Positions 1-11,340 of a stretch of 64,000 bases of DNA are shown piece after piece. Location of the stretch: NCBI RefSeq assembly GCF_022965805.1, contig NC_133117.1, forward strand, positions 8,146,183 to 8,210,182. Direction: 5' to 3'. The notes under the pieces are model-generated. The model did no database searches. It had not been told where the DNA came from and saw only the letters and a list, made by a program, of their open reading frames with translations. Positions within the stretch are counted from its first letter, which is position 1. Each line of letters opens with the position of its first letter. Made by a program: the position numbers and the translations under genes. The stretch is from Primulina eburnea. Taxonomy: Eukaryota > Streptophyta > Magnoliopsida > Lamiales > Gesneriaceae.

Positions 1-203
1 AGAAAATGCAACAACAATAAATAAATTAGGCGGTAGAACCAGCCATATAATATGTATAATAATATATATAAATGTGGAATTTAAAGACAGGAATTTAAAT
101 ACAAGAATTTAAATGCAGAAATTTAAAGATCTTTAAAGATTTGAAGTTCCACCAGTTTCTGATTGATTGTATACTTTTGCAAAGAACACCACAAAATCTT
201 CAA

Positions 204-205
<2 letters not shown>

Positions 206-278
<73 letters not shown>
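206..278. repeat. (TA)n microsatellite in EPRV copy 1 intergenic region
   Basis: An almost pure TA dinucleotide run of about 73 bp lies in the viral leader/intergenic region. Copy 2 has a counterpart at 20503-20551, so the run or its seed was part of the ancestral viral sequence and the length changed afterwards. Confidence 0.9.
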
Positions 279-282
<4 letters not shown>

Positions 283-520
283 TATACAAGTATTTAACAC
301 ATAAATAAAACACACCTTGGAATCAAAATAAGAACTTCAATATGAATCTTCAAAGGATTTACAAATTCTTCAAGAACATAAAGCTTGAAGGGTAAGAACA
401 CCTTGAATGTGAGTGGAGAAAGTAGGAAAAGTAAGAAAGAGAAGAGAGAAGAAAGATAGAGAAAGTGGGAATCAAAACTTGGTATCAAAAAAATTGCATT
501 TCCTTGGAGGCCTTGTCTTC

Positions 521-600
521 TTTTTATAGAAATCTTCAAGGGTATTTTCGGAATCTTGAATAGTATTTGTCCTTGTCATGCTTGCATCATTTTGACGTCA
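521..600 (-). promoter_or_regulatory. EPRV copy 1 promoter: TATA box and as-1-like TGACGTCA
   Basis: On the minus strand a TATAAAAA box lies at 528-521 and the bZIP-type palindrome TGACGTCA at 600-593, about 65 bp upstream. Both lie just downstream of the ORF2 stop (669), where caulimovirids place the promoter of their pregenomic RNA. In the CaMV 35S promoter the as-1 element (TGACG motifs) lies at a similar distance from the TATA box. Copy 2 keeps the arrangement at 20850-20930. Whether it is active cannot be told from sequence. Confidence 0.6.
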
Positions 601-668
601 TTTTTCTTCTTTTTTTAATATACGAATATTACAATCAATATACAAAAATTAAAATTTACAATTCATAT

Positions 669-2016
669 TTACATTCCACTGTTTCCAAAAATAGGTTCAT
701 CATCATCATCATCCAAATGGATAGAGGATTCTGGAGATTCTGATCTGTTTGACAAGGCTGGTGTAAATTTCATCAATATCGCCTGAATTTCTTCAGGAGT
801 TTTTGTTGTTGCAAGCATAGCTGCCATTTGAGATTTTTGTACCAAAATGTCTGTCTGCTGTGGTGTTCGGAATGTTTCTTGAGTCTTGACATTACAGTCT
901 TTAATCTATTTTTGAATATTCATAATTGAAAGGCTTGGAGGGCTTTTAAGTTTATCTCACCATTTAACTTTGAATCTTCTTATGAGTACTGGATGTTTTT
1001 GATCAGAAAGTTCTACTGTCCATGCAAGAACCATGTAACATAGAATTTTGTATAAAAAAGGGCTAAGGGTTGTAATGATTTTTCTTCATCTGTGGGTTTA
1101 TACTGGGCTTTGAATAAATTGAACGAACTTTGGATTGGGGGTTTTAGAATTTCATATGATGATCCCAAAAATTCCCACCATGAATTCCACCAAAATGGAA
1201 ATTGTTTGGGATCACATATTTTTGTGTCAAAATAGAAAAGCCATGTGTGTTTATGTTTTTGGTTTTGGATCAAAAAGGAATTGTACCATGCTTGTTGATA
1301 ATCTCAATAATTAAAAGGTATTTCAAAGAAATGTGTTTCTTTAAGTTTTTCTGGAAAGAATAGGGATTTGGTTAAGTCATATCCCCAATCAGCTGGAGCA
1401 ATGACTTTGAGAATCTTACAAGTAGAATATGCCGGATCTTCATGTTTCTCTTCTAGGAAGAAATTTTTAAATATTACGGATTCTGTAATTTCAAGATTGG
1501 CTTGATAGAAATAAGGGTTTTATTAATATTATATGATTTATAATATCTTCCTTTTCCAAAATATTTTTGAAGAATCTGGAATGGTTCGGAACTATCGAAT
1601 CCTCTTTCAGTATTAATAATATTTTGCCATATAGGTTTTTCAAAATATTCTAAAAAGGCTTTCAAGTATTGGGTCAAAGAAACCTGAGGATTTAAAGATT
1701 GTTTTTGTGAAGATGTTGTAGGGGAATCATCTGAATTTGACAATACCTGGAAAGTATTTGAAACTTGGATTTTTGAGGATTTTTCTTCGGAATTTTATTT
1801 TTCTAGAGCTTTTTTGTCCTTTGATGCTTCAAGAAGAGCTTCAAGAATTTGAAGTCTGGTTTCAATATCACAGTTTTCTTTCTTTGGAATTTGGAGTTTG
1901 GATTGGGCAGTGTTGAGCTCTTCTTCTTTTGTAACAATTTCATACCAACTTTTTGGTTTTATTGGATCAACAGAGGTTTGGATAGGCTTTTTGTCTTTAT
2001 CTTTTTTATGCGGCAT
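669..2016 (-). pseudogene. EPRV copy 1 ORF2, function unknown, broken
   Basis: This second viral ORF starts at an ATG at 2016 inside the end of ORF1: ORF1 ends with a TAA at 2008-2006, a few bases past the ORF2 start. The N-terminal part is lysine rich, followed by a Glu/Lys-rich, probably helical stretch and a Ser/Gln-rich stretch. A Trp/Phe-rich middle follows (open segment 1273-1013), and the product ends with an acidic Asp run just before the stop at 671-669. The frame is broken in several places (open pieces 2016-1795, 1743-1474, 1273-1013). Copy 2 has the same gene at 24202-21002, split by a solo LTR. I do not recognise the product. By position it matches the ORF found after RNase H in some caulimovirids, for instance the inclusion-body/transactivator or the florendovirus ORF2. 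Confidence 0.6.
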
Positions 2017-3917
2017 TGACTCTGTCTTGAAGAAATTCTCGGGTAAGGAAGTCTGGTAGAGAGTTTGTATCTCCTTTGATAAATTCAATATTAAAATCAA
2101 AAATACTTAATATAGCCTGCTATCGTGCAAAAATTTGTTTTGATGCAAGATTTTGAAAATCTTTTTGTAAAATTTCTTTCGCACTTTTACAATCTATTCT
2201 TAGTAAAAAAAAATTGATTTAATAAGTCACTTTGAAATTTTTGTATGCATAAAACAATACCCAAAATTTTCCTTTTTATAGTAGAATAATTCTTTTGGGT
2301 GTCGTTTTAATGGGCTGATGTATACTGAACTATACACTCTCTGTCTCCTTGTTTTTGCTTTAAAATACCTCCATATCCTAGATCTGAGGCATCTGTCTCA
2401 ACTATTTTCGGTAGGCTAGGATCTGCAATATGTAAACATGGGATTTCTAATACTTGTTTTTTTTATTATCTGGACTAACTCTGTATGTTTTTCTTAAGCC
2501 TATCATGAAAAGGTTTTGTTATTCTATTAATGTTAGGACAGAAATCTAGAACATAATTTAAACTTCCTAAAAATCTTTGTAATTGATTTTTATCAAGTAT
2601 TTTATCAGGGAATTTATTTGCAAATTGCAAAGATCTTTCAATAGGTGTAATAGTTCCTTGTGATATGTAGTGTCCTAAAAATCTGATTTTAGTCTGAAAT
2701 AGGCTCATTTTTTATTTGGACACCACTAAACCATTTTGTTTCGTAATATAAAGGAATGTTTTTAAGTGTTTTATATTCTCATCTATATTGTTTGAAAAGA
2801 CTAAGATATCATCAATATAAACTATGCAATATTTTGAATAATCATTGAAGATTTCATTCATAATTCTTTGGAATTCAGAAGGGGCATTTTTTAAACCAAA
2901 AGGCATTACATTCCATTCATATTGTCCAAAAGGGACTGTAAAAGCAGTTTTGTACCTGTCTTTTTGAGAAATTTGTATTTGCCAAAATCCGGATTTCATA
3001 TCAAATTTAGAAAATATAGAAGCATTATGAAGTTTTTGTAATAGATCTTTTTTTATTTGGTATATGGTATCTGATCCATTTTAATGCTTTATTTAATGGT
3101 CTATATTTTTTTACTAATCTGGGAGTCCCTCTTTCGATTTCAGAATTTTTATTGACATAAAAATCAGCACAACTCCAAGGAGATCTAGATTTGGAAATTA
3201 GACCTTTCTTTTCCAAATCTTGTATTTCTTTTTTACAATGTTCTTCTAGATCAGAATTCATTTGTATTGGTCTAGCTTTGGTTGGGATTTGTTTATCATT
3301 AAAATCTTGTGCATAAGGGAGATCTACAATATGTTGTTTTCTATTCCAGAAAGCATTTGGAAATCCTGAACAAATTTCTGTTTATAATAGTTTTTGGAGT
3401 TTTGAAATTTTCTTTTGAAATTCTTGCGTTTCTAATTGTTTTATTATCCTTTTTTGGGAAATATCTTTTTTGAGATTTTCTAGGTGAAATTTTTTTCCTT
3501 GAATTAGCACATTAAAACTATTTCCATATATAGAATATGCTTTTATTAAATTGAGATTTCTTGTACGGGGTTTTTCTAAGAATTCTAATTCTAATTTTTT
3601 GTAATTAAATTTAAAAGAAATAGATTTTTTATTTACTTTATATGGAGTAATTAATCCTATAAAATGTGTTCCTAGAATTACAATATGATGTATATCATTA
3701 ACTAAAATAAATGTAATTTTAATAAAAACTCCATTGTTTAATATTGATGCTTATGTTTTTGAATTAACGTTTAATTTAGAATTGTTAGCAGCCGAAAGTT
3801 TTTCATTAGTATTTTCTTGAAAATTTTTAGGTACTATTCTTGATTTTATACAATTTAAATCAGCACCAGTATCAAAAAGCGCTATTGTACTAATTTTAAA
3901 ATTTTTCTGAAAATACC
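2006..3917 (-). pseudogene. EPRV copy 1 ORF1 3' part: aspartic protease, RT, RNase H
   Basis: Read from 3917 downward, the fragment begins within the aspartic protease: the catalytic DTGA is encoded at 3873-3862, followed by DLNCIKS. The reverse transcriptase follows (about 3260-2480): a fingers segment with the SPW and YRPLNK-like motifs, then the palm with the catalytic YIDD at about 2820. The connection and RNase H end at the TAA at 2008-2006. The product would copy pregenomic RNA into DNA. The gene is dead: there are frameshifts near 3060-3000 and 2320-2200, and an in-frame TAA directly after the palm (about 2716) that copy 2 shares. No compensating frame is visible. Confidence 0.8.
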
Positions 3918-4590
3918 TGTAACGCCCCAGATTCGACGAATGTCCTCACTGTACCAAGACGAGTCTTTCCAGCGTGCTTATGCCCTCACTCACACGTACC
4001 CTAAGAAACTTCCCAGGGGGTCATCCATCCCAAAATTGCCCCAGGTCAAGCACGCTTCACTTTGGAGTTCTTATGTGATGAGCTACCGAAAAGAAGATGC
4101 ACCTTCGTGATATGAGTAGTACAAATCAAATCTTTTAAGCCCTTCTTCAACTGTACAGTCCATTACATTGAACAGTCTCAGAATCCCTCTCATTCACGTG
4201 TGGTTCGGTTCATTCATGTTCCCTCCACCTAGAAGCCTGCCAGGAGCCGCCCATTGTCTGTGCAACTGATGGCACCAGCGATCACCCCCGCCCTCTTCGG
4301 CCCCGGGCCTCACATGCCCACCAGCTTTCGCTTGGTTCGTCCCCGAACCACACCGTACTAAGAGAGGTCGGCTCTGATACCAACTGTAACGCCCCAGATT
4401 CGACGACTGTCCTCACTGCACCAAGACGAGTCTTTCCAGCGTGCTTATGTCCTCACTCACACGCACCCTAAGAAACTTCCCAGGGGGTCACCCATCCCAA
4501 AATTGCCCCAAGTCAAGCACGCTTAACTTTGAAGTTCTTATGTGATGAGCTACCGAAAAGAAGATGCACCTTCGTGATATGAGTAGTACA
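3918..4590 (-). mobile_element. Cassandra-type TRIM retrotransposon with 5S-like LTRs
   Basis: Two 206-bp direct repeats (3918-4123 and 4385-4590), each beginning TG and ending CA, flank a 261-bp non-coding interior. On the minus strand the 5' LTR is followed directly by a primer-binding site (TTGGTATCAGAGCC, about 4384-4371) complementary to initiator tRNA-Met. The interior has no ORF. The LTRs carry 5S-rRNA-like sequence, the hallmark of the Cassandra family. The two LTRs differ at about 8 sites (about 4 %), so this is the oldest datable insertion here. No target-site duplication is visible: the left flank is EPRV and the right flank is the end of another LTR, so the junction was probably altered by a deletion. 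Confidence 0.9.
4475..4540 (-). other. 5S rRNA-derived segment in Cassandra 5' LTR
   Basis: On the minus strand this stretch contains AAGTTAAGCGTGCTTG (box A region of plant 5S rRNA) and GGATGGGTGACC followed by CCTGGGAAGT (box C region), in 5S order and nearly 5S spacing. Known Cassandra elements keep such RNA polymerase III internal-promoter sequence in the LTR. The other LTR (about 4008-4073) has changes in both boxes, AAGTGAAGC and GGATGGATGACC, so only this copy looks close to intact. It is not a 5S gene: the flanks differ from 5S. Confidence 0.85.
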
Positions 4591-5160
4591 ACGGCCCAAA
4601 AATTCATGTTTGAAAATTTGCGGAAAATTTAAAATTTTCTTTTAAACTAAATGAAGTATCAAATTCATAAAATAAACTGTTAAATAATGTTTAATGTTTA
4701 AAAATAGCAGCGGAAGAATTTAATGTTTGCAAAGTAGCAATTTAAAATAATTCAAAAAGAGATAAAATGTTTGAGCATTAAAAATAAAATGGCAAGTGCT
4801 GAAACTGAGGTCCTCGGGTGCCACTACTGCCGACCCAAGCTAGCCCACTGGTCCCCGCCCTCGGTCCCGACATCATCAGTACCTACAACAATCAAGTCTA
4901 GTGAGTCTAAAGACTCAACATGCATATATCGTAAATAACGAGTAAATAATATAGTAAAATTTGCATGAGATAAAATATCATGTCATGAGACACAATCGTG
5001 AAAATAATTTATCATGAGCAATTATAATACGTGCATAGCTGAACTGAAAAACTCATGGTAAAAATGTTTGCTCATTGGAGCCCTGTACTGAAATAACTTG
5101 TAATAAATTTTCTGGTGAGATTATGGTCTATGCAAGTGGTCCTTGAACTGAACTGAGCTG

Positions 5161-5214
5161 ACCGATACTGGGGATCGGACCGATACTGGGGATCAGACCG
5201 ATACTGGGGATCGG
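5161..5214. repeat. 18-bp tandem repeat, 3 copies
   Basis: The unit ACCGATACTGGGGATCGG is repeated three times with one mismatch. It lies in the long minus-strand LTR, near the place where the related solo LTR carries a different 38-bp tandem repeat (15858-15971). Confidence 0.9.
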
Positions 5215-5260
5215 ATTTACGTCTGATCAGACTACTGCCACAGTACTGGGTGAAACAACT

Positions 5261-6670
5261 TGTAGTGACCCGTTCCAGAATCACCTACTAATCAAGAACT
5301 AAGCATGCAATTAACTTAATTAATAATAATCAGAGATAACAGCGAAAATATGGCCGACGACAATAGTTATACAACCCAATCGAAATCAGAACAACTCAAA
5401 ATATATTCGGTACAACCATATCGAATAGAATAGTACTGAAAACTAAACCAACCAGCTACTCACTGTCCTCCTCCTGCTCTTCCTGAGCCATCCAACCTGA
5501 GGCCTGCCCCATGGGAATGGGGTGTCCAAGATAAACAAAACCGAGGACGTGAGCGATAAGAACGCCCAGTACAAAAACATGAGTATACAAGCCTATATGA
5601 AATGCACATGCTATGATATGATACCAGGGTAGTCAAGAAATAGGAGTCACAAAGGATCTCAAAATGCTCAGTCTAGAGGCGCCAAGTGGATAGTGCCGCG
5701 CGGTACTCCTCTGGGTCACTGCATCCACTACAAGAACAGACGTGGACCTAAAATGTCCCGGATCACCGAAGCCCTCCGGACCCGTCGGCCACTGTGTACT
5801 CTCGGTGTCCATGCGTCCACAAGACAAGACAGGGCTGAGCGGCCCCACAAGATATAGCTTATCTCGAAAGAGATACAGCTCAACAGTAAAGGCTATCTCG
5901 AAGGAGATACGGCTCAACATGAAATGCAACATGCATCATAAAACGTGACATAATAGCATGCATCATATGACATATATCAATGCACCACATAATCATGCAA
6001 CACATATAAGGATGTATACTCGACCAGGATATCTCGGATAGTACTTTCGTACCTCAAACCAGCAGATCCTAACAATCAGTCCTAGACTCACGCCTGCGTC
6101 CGCAGTCAGCCTACTGGTGCCGCTAGCTCCAAACTAGAGCACAGCTCCGCTACAACACTAGTAGCTCCCCGCTAGTGCCCGAACCTCGGAAAAAGACTAG
6201 AAACCTGTCAGAAACGACTGAAATGCTCTGGAACTCTCTGAAATGGCGAGTCACAAATGAAGCCTCGCGCCTCTATTTATAGCCAATGTTCGGACGCTCC
6301 GATCCACTTCGGAAGCTCCGATCTGGTACACTTCGAACGATCCGAACCCACTTCGGACGATCCGAACCCTGCATGTCTTCCACGAGTACAGCCACCTGTC
6401 TCGGACGATCCGAGTCTTGATCGGACGATCCGAACCCTTCCACGTGTCCAGACACCTGGCTCGGACGATCCGAACCCTGATCGGACGATCCGAACCCTTC
6501 CACGTGTCCAGAACCCTTCCACGTGTCCAGCCACCTGTCTCGGACGGTCCGAACCCACTTCGGATGATCCGAACCCTCTTCGGACGATCCGAACCTGGTT
6601 CGGTCTTTCCGATCCCACCAAAATATAATTAATCCAATAATTAACTCAAATTAGGAATCGGGTTACTACA
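5261..6670 (-). repeat. 3' LTR of the element at 5261-12750
   Basis: This 1410-bp repeat starts TGTAGTGACC and ends TTACTACA as read on the plus strand. It is nearly identical to 11341-12750, with substitutions at about 5354, 5386, 6336, 6401 and 6624 and one relative to 12523. On the sense strand it holds a palindrome array (6611-6291), TATA box (6282-6273) and small stem-loops of the form TATCTC-loop-GAGATA near 5855-5925. Confidence 0.95.
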
Positions 6671-6706
6671 TTCTCCCCCCCTTAAAAAGATTTCGTCCTC
6701 GAAATC
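6671..6706 (-). promoter_or_regulatory. Polypurine tract and adjacent hairpin (E1)
   Basis: On the minus strand a purine run (AAGGGGGGGGAGAA, 6684-6671) abuts the 3' LTR and should prime plus-strand DNA synthesis. Just upstream lies the stem-loop GATTTCG-AGGA-CGAAATC (6706-6689), 7 bp with a tetraloop. It recurs in all four Ty3 elements of the window. Confidence 0.8.
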
Positions 6707-6823
6707 AGGTTTATAGGATGAACAAAAACTGAAATAACAACATTGTTATTACATCTCAATTGTTGTTGAATACAACTGATATTTCGATTATAACTGAAAA
6801 CACAAACATATACAAAGCATAAC

Positions 6824-9800
6824 TCAAAAGAGCTCTGGATGCTCCGAACGCATACGACTCTCTAGCTCCCAAGTGGCTTCTTCAGTGCCTCTGCGCTGCC
6901 ACTGAACTAAGACAAGAGGAATGATCTTATTCCGCAATACCTTGTCTTTGCGATCGAGAATCCGCACGGGTCGTTCCACGTAAGACAAATCCGAATTTAG
7001 TTGAACTTCAGAGGGATGCAAGATGTGAGACTCATCTGCTACGTATCGTCTCAACAAAGATACGTGGAACACATCATGAATACTTGATAGGTACGGCGGC
7101 AAAGCAAGTCTGTAAGCCAAATCTCCCACGCTTTCCAATATTTCAAATGGACCAATAAATCTCGGAGACAGCTTACCCTTGAGACCAAATCTCAAAATCC
7201 TGCGAAAAGGCGAAACTCGGAGAAACACTTTCTCACCTGGTTGAAAATAAAGAGGTCGCCGCTTGGTGTTCGCATAACTAGCCTGTCGATCCTGAGCGAT
7301 CTTAATCCGTTTCTTGATTATTGCAACCTTATCAATAGCCTGCTGGACTAACTCCGGTCCCTCAACATGTCGTTCCCCAACTTCATCCCAAAATAATGGA
7401 GTACGACAACGTCGCCCATACAACGCCTCAAATGGTGCCATACCAATACTACGATGGTAGCTGTTGTTGTACGCGAACTCAATCAAAGGCAAATGATCCT
7501 GCCAAGCGGTTCCGAAATCCATCACACAAGCTCGCATCATATCCTCAAGTGTACGGATAGTCCTCTCCGTCTGACCGTCGGTCTCTGGATGATAAGCTGT
7601 ACTTAAACTTAGGGACGTACCCAATACCGCCTGGAAACTACACCAAAATCGTGAGGTAAAACGAGGATCTCTGTCACTGACAATACTAACTGGCACCCCA
7701 TGCAAACGTACAATCTCTTGAATGTACAATCGAGCCATACGATCGAAAGTGAAATCACGGTTATATGGCAGAAAATGAGCAGACTTGGTGAGTCGATCCA
7801 CCACTACCCAAATAGCATCACTATTCCTCGAAGACAATGGTAAGTGAGTAATGAAGTCCATCGCGATATGCTCCCACTTCCATTCGGAAATAGGTAAGTT
7901 CAACAATAATCCTCCCGGTCGACGGTGCTCTGCCTTAACCTGCTGACAAACAAGACACTTGGAAACAAACTGATAAACGCTGCGCTTCATCCCTTTCCAC
8001 CAAAATCGTGTCCTCAAATCTTTATACATCTTGTTGCTTCCCGGATGGACACTCAACTTGCTTCGATGAGCCTGAGCCAAGATCTCTTCCCTCAAAGTAT
8101 CATCCTCTGGTACTACAACCCGATTAGACAAACACAGAATACCATTAGACTGATAATGGAAATTGCTATCTCCACCAACCAATCGGGCTAATCTCTGAGT
8201 CTTGAGATCAGACATCTGTGCATCTCGAATCCGAGCGAACAAAGCTGGCTCAGATAAAATGGTAACAACACGAATGCTCTCCATACCTTTCCGATGTTTG
8301 AAATTAAATCCCAATGAACAACAATCCTGGATAGTACTAATCATAGCACTGATCTGAAGTGCAGAGGCTCTCACCTTGCGACTAAGAGCATCGGCTGTGA
8401 GATTCGCAGAACCTGGATGGTATTTGATCTCGCAGTCATAATCTTTAAGTAGATCCATCCAACGACGTTGTCTCATGTTCAACTCAGCCTGAGTGAACAG
8501 ATACTTCAGACTCTTATGATCAGTAAAAATTTCAAACTTAACCCCGTACAAGTAATGACGCCAGATTTTCAGCGCGAACACAATAGCAGCTAATTCTAGA
8601 TCATGAATAGGGTACTTCTCCTCGTGAGGTTTCAACTGTCTGGAAGCATAAGCGATCACATGACCATTCTGCGTCAACACACACCCTAAGCCTTGAAAAG
8701 AGGCATCGGTGTAAACACTGAAACCATCAGATCCTGACGGTAACGCCAAAACAGGTGCAGAAGTCAGAAGTCGACGAAGCTCTCTGAAACTATCTTCGCA
8801 CTCAGATGACCACTCAAATGGAACATCCTTCCGAGTAAGTTGCGTCAATGGTCTAGCTACCTGAGAGAAATTCACGATGAAGCGACGATAATATCCTGCC
8901 AGACCTAGAAAACTACGGATCTCAGCCACCGTCGTAGGACGTGACCAATTCAGCACTGCTTCGATCTTGCTGGGATCCACAGAAATTCCTTCCTTGGAAA
9001 TCACATGACCAAGGAATACTACACGATCAATCCAGAACTCGCACTTACTCAGCTTAGCATACAATTGCTTCTCGCGAAGAATCTGCAACACAATCCTCAA
9101 GTGCTGGATATGCTCTTCCACACTGTGAGAATAAATCAAGATATCGTCGATGAAAACCACAACAAACTGATCTAGAAAATCCCGAAAGACTCGATTCATC
9201 AAATCCATGAACACTGCTGGCGCATTCGTCAATCCAAATGGCATAACTAGAAACTCGTAATGCCCATATCGAGTACGAAATGCAGTCTTGGAAATATCAT
9301 CATCTCTAACTCTCATCTGATGATAACCCGATCGCAAGTCAATCTTGGAGTAAACAGAGGTACCCTGAAGCTGATCGAACAAATCATCGATACGAGGTAA
9401 TGGATACTTGTTTTTGATCGTCACACGATTCAACTGGCGATAATCAATGCATAATCGCATAGATCCATCTTTCTTCTTGACAAACAAGACTGGGGCTCCC
9501 CAAGGTGAAACACTCGGGCGAATATAACCTTTATCAAGAAGATCCTGCAATTGCTGCTTCAATTCTCTCATCTCTGACGGAGCAAGACGATAGGGGGCAC
9601 GAGAAATCGGTGCAGTCCCTGGCATTAACTCAATGCCAAATTCTACCTCTCTAACCGGAGGAAAACCAGGAATCTCATCTGGGAAGACATCAGGAAATTC
9701 ACAAACCACTGGAATATCCTCTATACCAACACTACCTGTGGATGAATCAATCGCATAGATGAGGTAGCCTTCCCCGCCCGACTCTAAAGCACGACAGGCT

Positions 9801-11242
9801 TTCAGAGCAGATACCACTGGCATTGGGGGTCGCGCTCCCTCACCATAGAAAAACCAACTAGAGCTCTCAGTCGTACGAAACTGAACAAGCTTCTGGTAAC
9901 AATCCACGGTAGCTCGGTAAGTAGTCAATAGGTCTATACCTAGAATACAATCAAAATCTTCCATCTCCAGGATCATAAGATTCGCAATCAATTCGTTACC
10001 CTCAAAATCTAAGGGACAACCCATCACTAGACGCTTTGCTAACACCGAATGACCCATCGGGGTAGAAACGGAAAGAATGACGTCTAGAGAAACATACGGT
10101 AACTTATGACGCTTAACAAATCGTGCAGAAATGAAAGAATGTGATGCTCCGGTATCAATAAGAACAAAAGCAGGAATACCGCATAAACGAAAAGTACCTG
10201 CTATGACTCTCTCTGTCTCATCTGCAGCCTGATCCTGGTTCAGCGCAAAAACCTGACCTTGGGCACGAGGTCGAAGATTTGAACTACCCACTGCCTGACC
10301 CTGCCTCCTCTGCTGAACAGTCGTCTGAGATCCGGAACCAGATCCTGCTCCACCTTGCAACTGAGGACAATTCTTCTTGAGATGACCCATCTCTCCGCAC
10401 TGAAAACAAGCTCCCGCGGCTGATCGGCATTGCTCCGATGGATGGTTCTTCCCACAATGCACACAAGAAACCTTCTTCTTACCAAAGCGGAAAACACCGC
10501 TAGACCGTGATCCAGATCCAGAAGAAGAAGAACCAGATTTCTTGAAAGACTGAGATCGAGGGCTCAAAGTACTCGGAGGTCTAGAAGAAAGAATAGCCCT
10601 ACCACGCTGGAGACTGATCTCTGCCTGGCGACACCGGTTCACTAACCCATCATACGAAGTAGGATTATCACAGACAGTGACTCGATCAAAAATCTCCTGG
10701 TTAAGACCCTGGAGGAAATGGTCATACTTGGCCTCAGAACTGCCACTGATATGAGGAGCAAAAGGTAACAACTCAAAGAACTTCTGCTGATATTCATCAA
10801 CAGACATACTCCCCTGCTTAAGATTCAGGAGCTCAATCGTCTTTGCCTGGCGAAGGGCTGGAGGAAAATACAGCTGCATGAAAGCTGCACGGAAGTCGGC
10901 CCAAGTCACCCTACCCTGGGACTGGACTATCGGCGCAGAAGTCGATCGCCACCACTTGCGCGCACGGCCCTCGAGAAGAAAACTAAGGGTCTCCATCCTC
11001 TGCTCCTCGGTGCACTGGAATGCACGGAAACAACTCTCCATGCGCTCTAACCAATCCTCAGCATCATCGGGAGTCTCACCGCCGACTAAAGGCTTAGGCC
11101 CCATCTGAATGAAACGGTGCAAATCAAAACGCCTAGGACCATCCCGACGATGACGATGTTCACGATAACGCCTACGATCGTCCTGGTCACCCCAACGACC
11201 TACACTTCCCTGACTACTCTCATCACCAAAGTGGTCAGCCAT
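6824..11242 (-). CDS. gag-pol: Gag-Pol polyprotein of Tekay/Del-type chromovirus, intact
   Basis: An uninterrupted frame of 1472 codons. I take the ATG at 11242 as the start, since the 17 codons upstream in frame begin at a TTG. Order of domains by residue: Gag capsid-like region (about 50-200), a CCHC-like motif and a zinc knuckle [14 protein letters not shown] (about 260-285), aspartic protease with [11 protein letters not shown] (about 360), reverse transcriptase with catalytic FIDD (about 695), RNase H (about 800-920), integrase with N-terminal HHCC zinc site (about 1060-1100) and D, D, E catalytic residues, and a C-terminal chromodomain-like segment ending [10 protein letters not shown]. 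The chromodomain probably directs integration to marked chromatin. All catalytic motifs are present. The start lies about 100 bp after the 5' LTR and the stop about 150 bp before the 3' LTR. Confidence 0.95.
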   Translation of the reverse strand: MADHFGDESSQGSVGRWGDQDDRRRYREHRHRRDGPRRFDLHRFIQMGPKPLVGGETPDDAEDWLERMESCFRAFQCTEEQRMETLSFLLEGRARKWWRSTSAPIVQSQGRVTWADFRAAFMQLYFPPALRQAKTIELLNLKQGSMSVDEYQQKFFELLPFAPHISGSSEAKYDHFLQGLNQEIFDRVTVCDNPTSYDGLVNRCRQAEISLQRGRAILSSRPPSTLSPRSQSFKKSGSSSSGSGSRSSGVFRFGKKKVSCVHCGKNHPSEQCRSAAGACFQCGEMGHLKKNCPQLQGGAGSGSGSQTTVQQRRQGQAVGSSNLRPRAQGQVFALNQDQAADETERVIAGTFRLCGIPAFVLIDTGASHSFISARFVKRHKLPYVSLDVILSVSTPMGHSVLAKRLVMGCPLDFEGNELIANLMILEMEDFDCILGIDLLTTYRATVDCYQKLVQFRTTESSSWFFYGEGARPPMPVVSALKACRALESGGEGYLIYAIDSSTGSVGIEDIPVVCEFPDVFPDEIPGFPPVREVEFGIELMPGTAPISRAPYRLAPSEMRELKQQLQDLLDKGYIRPSVSPWGAPVLFVKKKDGSMRLCIDYRQLNRVTIKNKYPLPRIDDLFDQLQGTSVYSKIDLRSGYHQMRVRDDDISKTAFRTRYGHYEFLVMPFGLTNAPAVFMDLMNRVFRDFLDQFVVVFIDDILIYSHSVEEHIQHLRIVLQILREKQLYAKLSKCEFWIDRVVFLGHVISKEGISVDPSKIEAVLNWSRPTTVAEIRSFLGLAGYYRRFIVNFSQVARPLTQLTRKDVPFEWSSECEDSFRELRRLLTSAPVLALPSGSDGFSVYTDASFQGLGCVLTQNGHVIAYASRQLKPHEEKYPIHDLELAAIVFALKIWRHYLYGVKFEIFTDHKSLKYLFTQAELNMRQRRWMDLLKDYDCEIKYHPGSANLTADALSRKVRASALQISAMISTIQDCCSLGFNFKHRKGMESIRVVTILSEPALFARIRDAQMSDLKTQRLARLVGGDSNFHYQSNGILCLSNRVVVPEDDTLREEILAQAHRSKLSVHPGSNKMYKDLRTRFWWKGMKRSVYQFVSKCLVCQQVKAEHRRPGGLLLNLPISEWKWEHIAMDFITHLPLSSRNSDAIWVVVDRLTKSAHFLPYNRDFTFDRMARLYIQEIVRLHGVPVSIVSDRDPRFTSRFWCSFQAVLGTSLSLSTAYHPETDGQTERTIRTLEDMMRACVMDFGTAWQDHLPLIEFAYNNSYHRSIGMAPFEALYGRRCRTPLFWDEVGERHVEGPELVQQAIDKVAIIKKRIKIAQDRQASYANTKRRPLYFQPGEKVFLRVSPFRRILRFGLKGKLSPRFIGPFEILESVGDLAYRLALPPYLSSIHDVFHVSLLRRYVADESHILHPSEVQLNSDLSYVERPVRILDRKDKVLRNKIIPLVLVQWQRRGTEEATWELESRMRSEHPELF

Positions 11243-11324
11243 CGCTACAAGATAGAATGGGGAAAATGGTAAAATGGTCAACGAAAATCCCAAAACAGAA
11301 TCTATATCCCAAAATCGTAAGCAT

Positions 11325-11336
11325 GCTCTGATACCA
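11325..11336 (-). other. Primer-binding site, initiator tRNA-Met (E1)
   Basis: TGGTATCAGAGC, followed by ATGC, begins 4 bp inside the 5' LTR edge on the minus strand. It is complementary to the 3' end of initiator tRNA-Met. Confidence 0.9.
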
Positions 11337-11340
11337 TAAA

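Larger units (their letters stand above)
1..3917 (-). mobile_element. Endogenous pararetrovirus copy 1, 3' part (caulimovirid)
   Basis: This is the downstream part of an integrated Caulimoviridae-like genome read on the minus strand: protease, reverse transcriptase and RNase H (3917 to 2006), then a second ORF (2016 to 669), then an intergenic region with promoter and TA repeat (668 to 1). It continues beyond the window start. The first bases match position 20278 onward, where the same intergenic region recurs in copy 2. At 3917 the viral sequence stops at the edge of a Cassandra element and resumes near 18033. About 265 bp of virus present in copy 2 (about 31271-31535) is missing between these two edges. 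Family assignment rests on the domain order and on the motifs listed under the genes. The genus is not determined. Confidence 0.85.

Noticed and set aside
4475..4540. Functional 5S rRNA gene
   Set aside because: The similarity covers the central part with several changes and is embedded in an LTR with TG/CA ends, PBS and a second copy, so it is Cassandra.
3910..4600. Target-site duplication for the Cassandra element
   Set aside because: The flanks (ATACC on the left, ACGGC on the right) do not match.
6257..6632. Open frames on both strands across the palindrome array as small proteins
   Set aside because: The frames are open only because the repeated motif has no stop in several frames; they appear on both strands and in non-coding LTR DNA. 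The same holds for the frames at 12337-12712, 32119-32517, 38727-39071 and 53155-53567.
11321..11336. tRNA gene fragment
   Set aside because: TGGTATCAGAGC motifs at this and similar places are primer-binding sites next to LTRs, not tRNA genes; no cloverleaf surrounds them.
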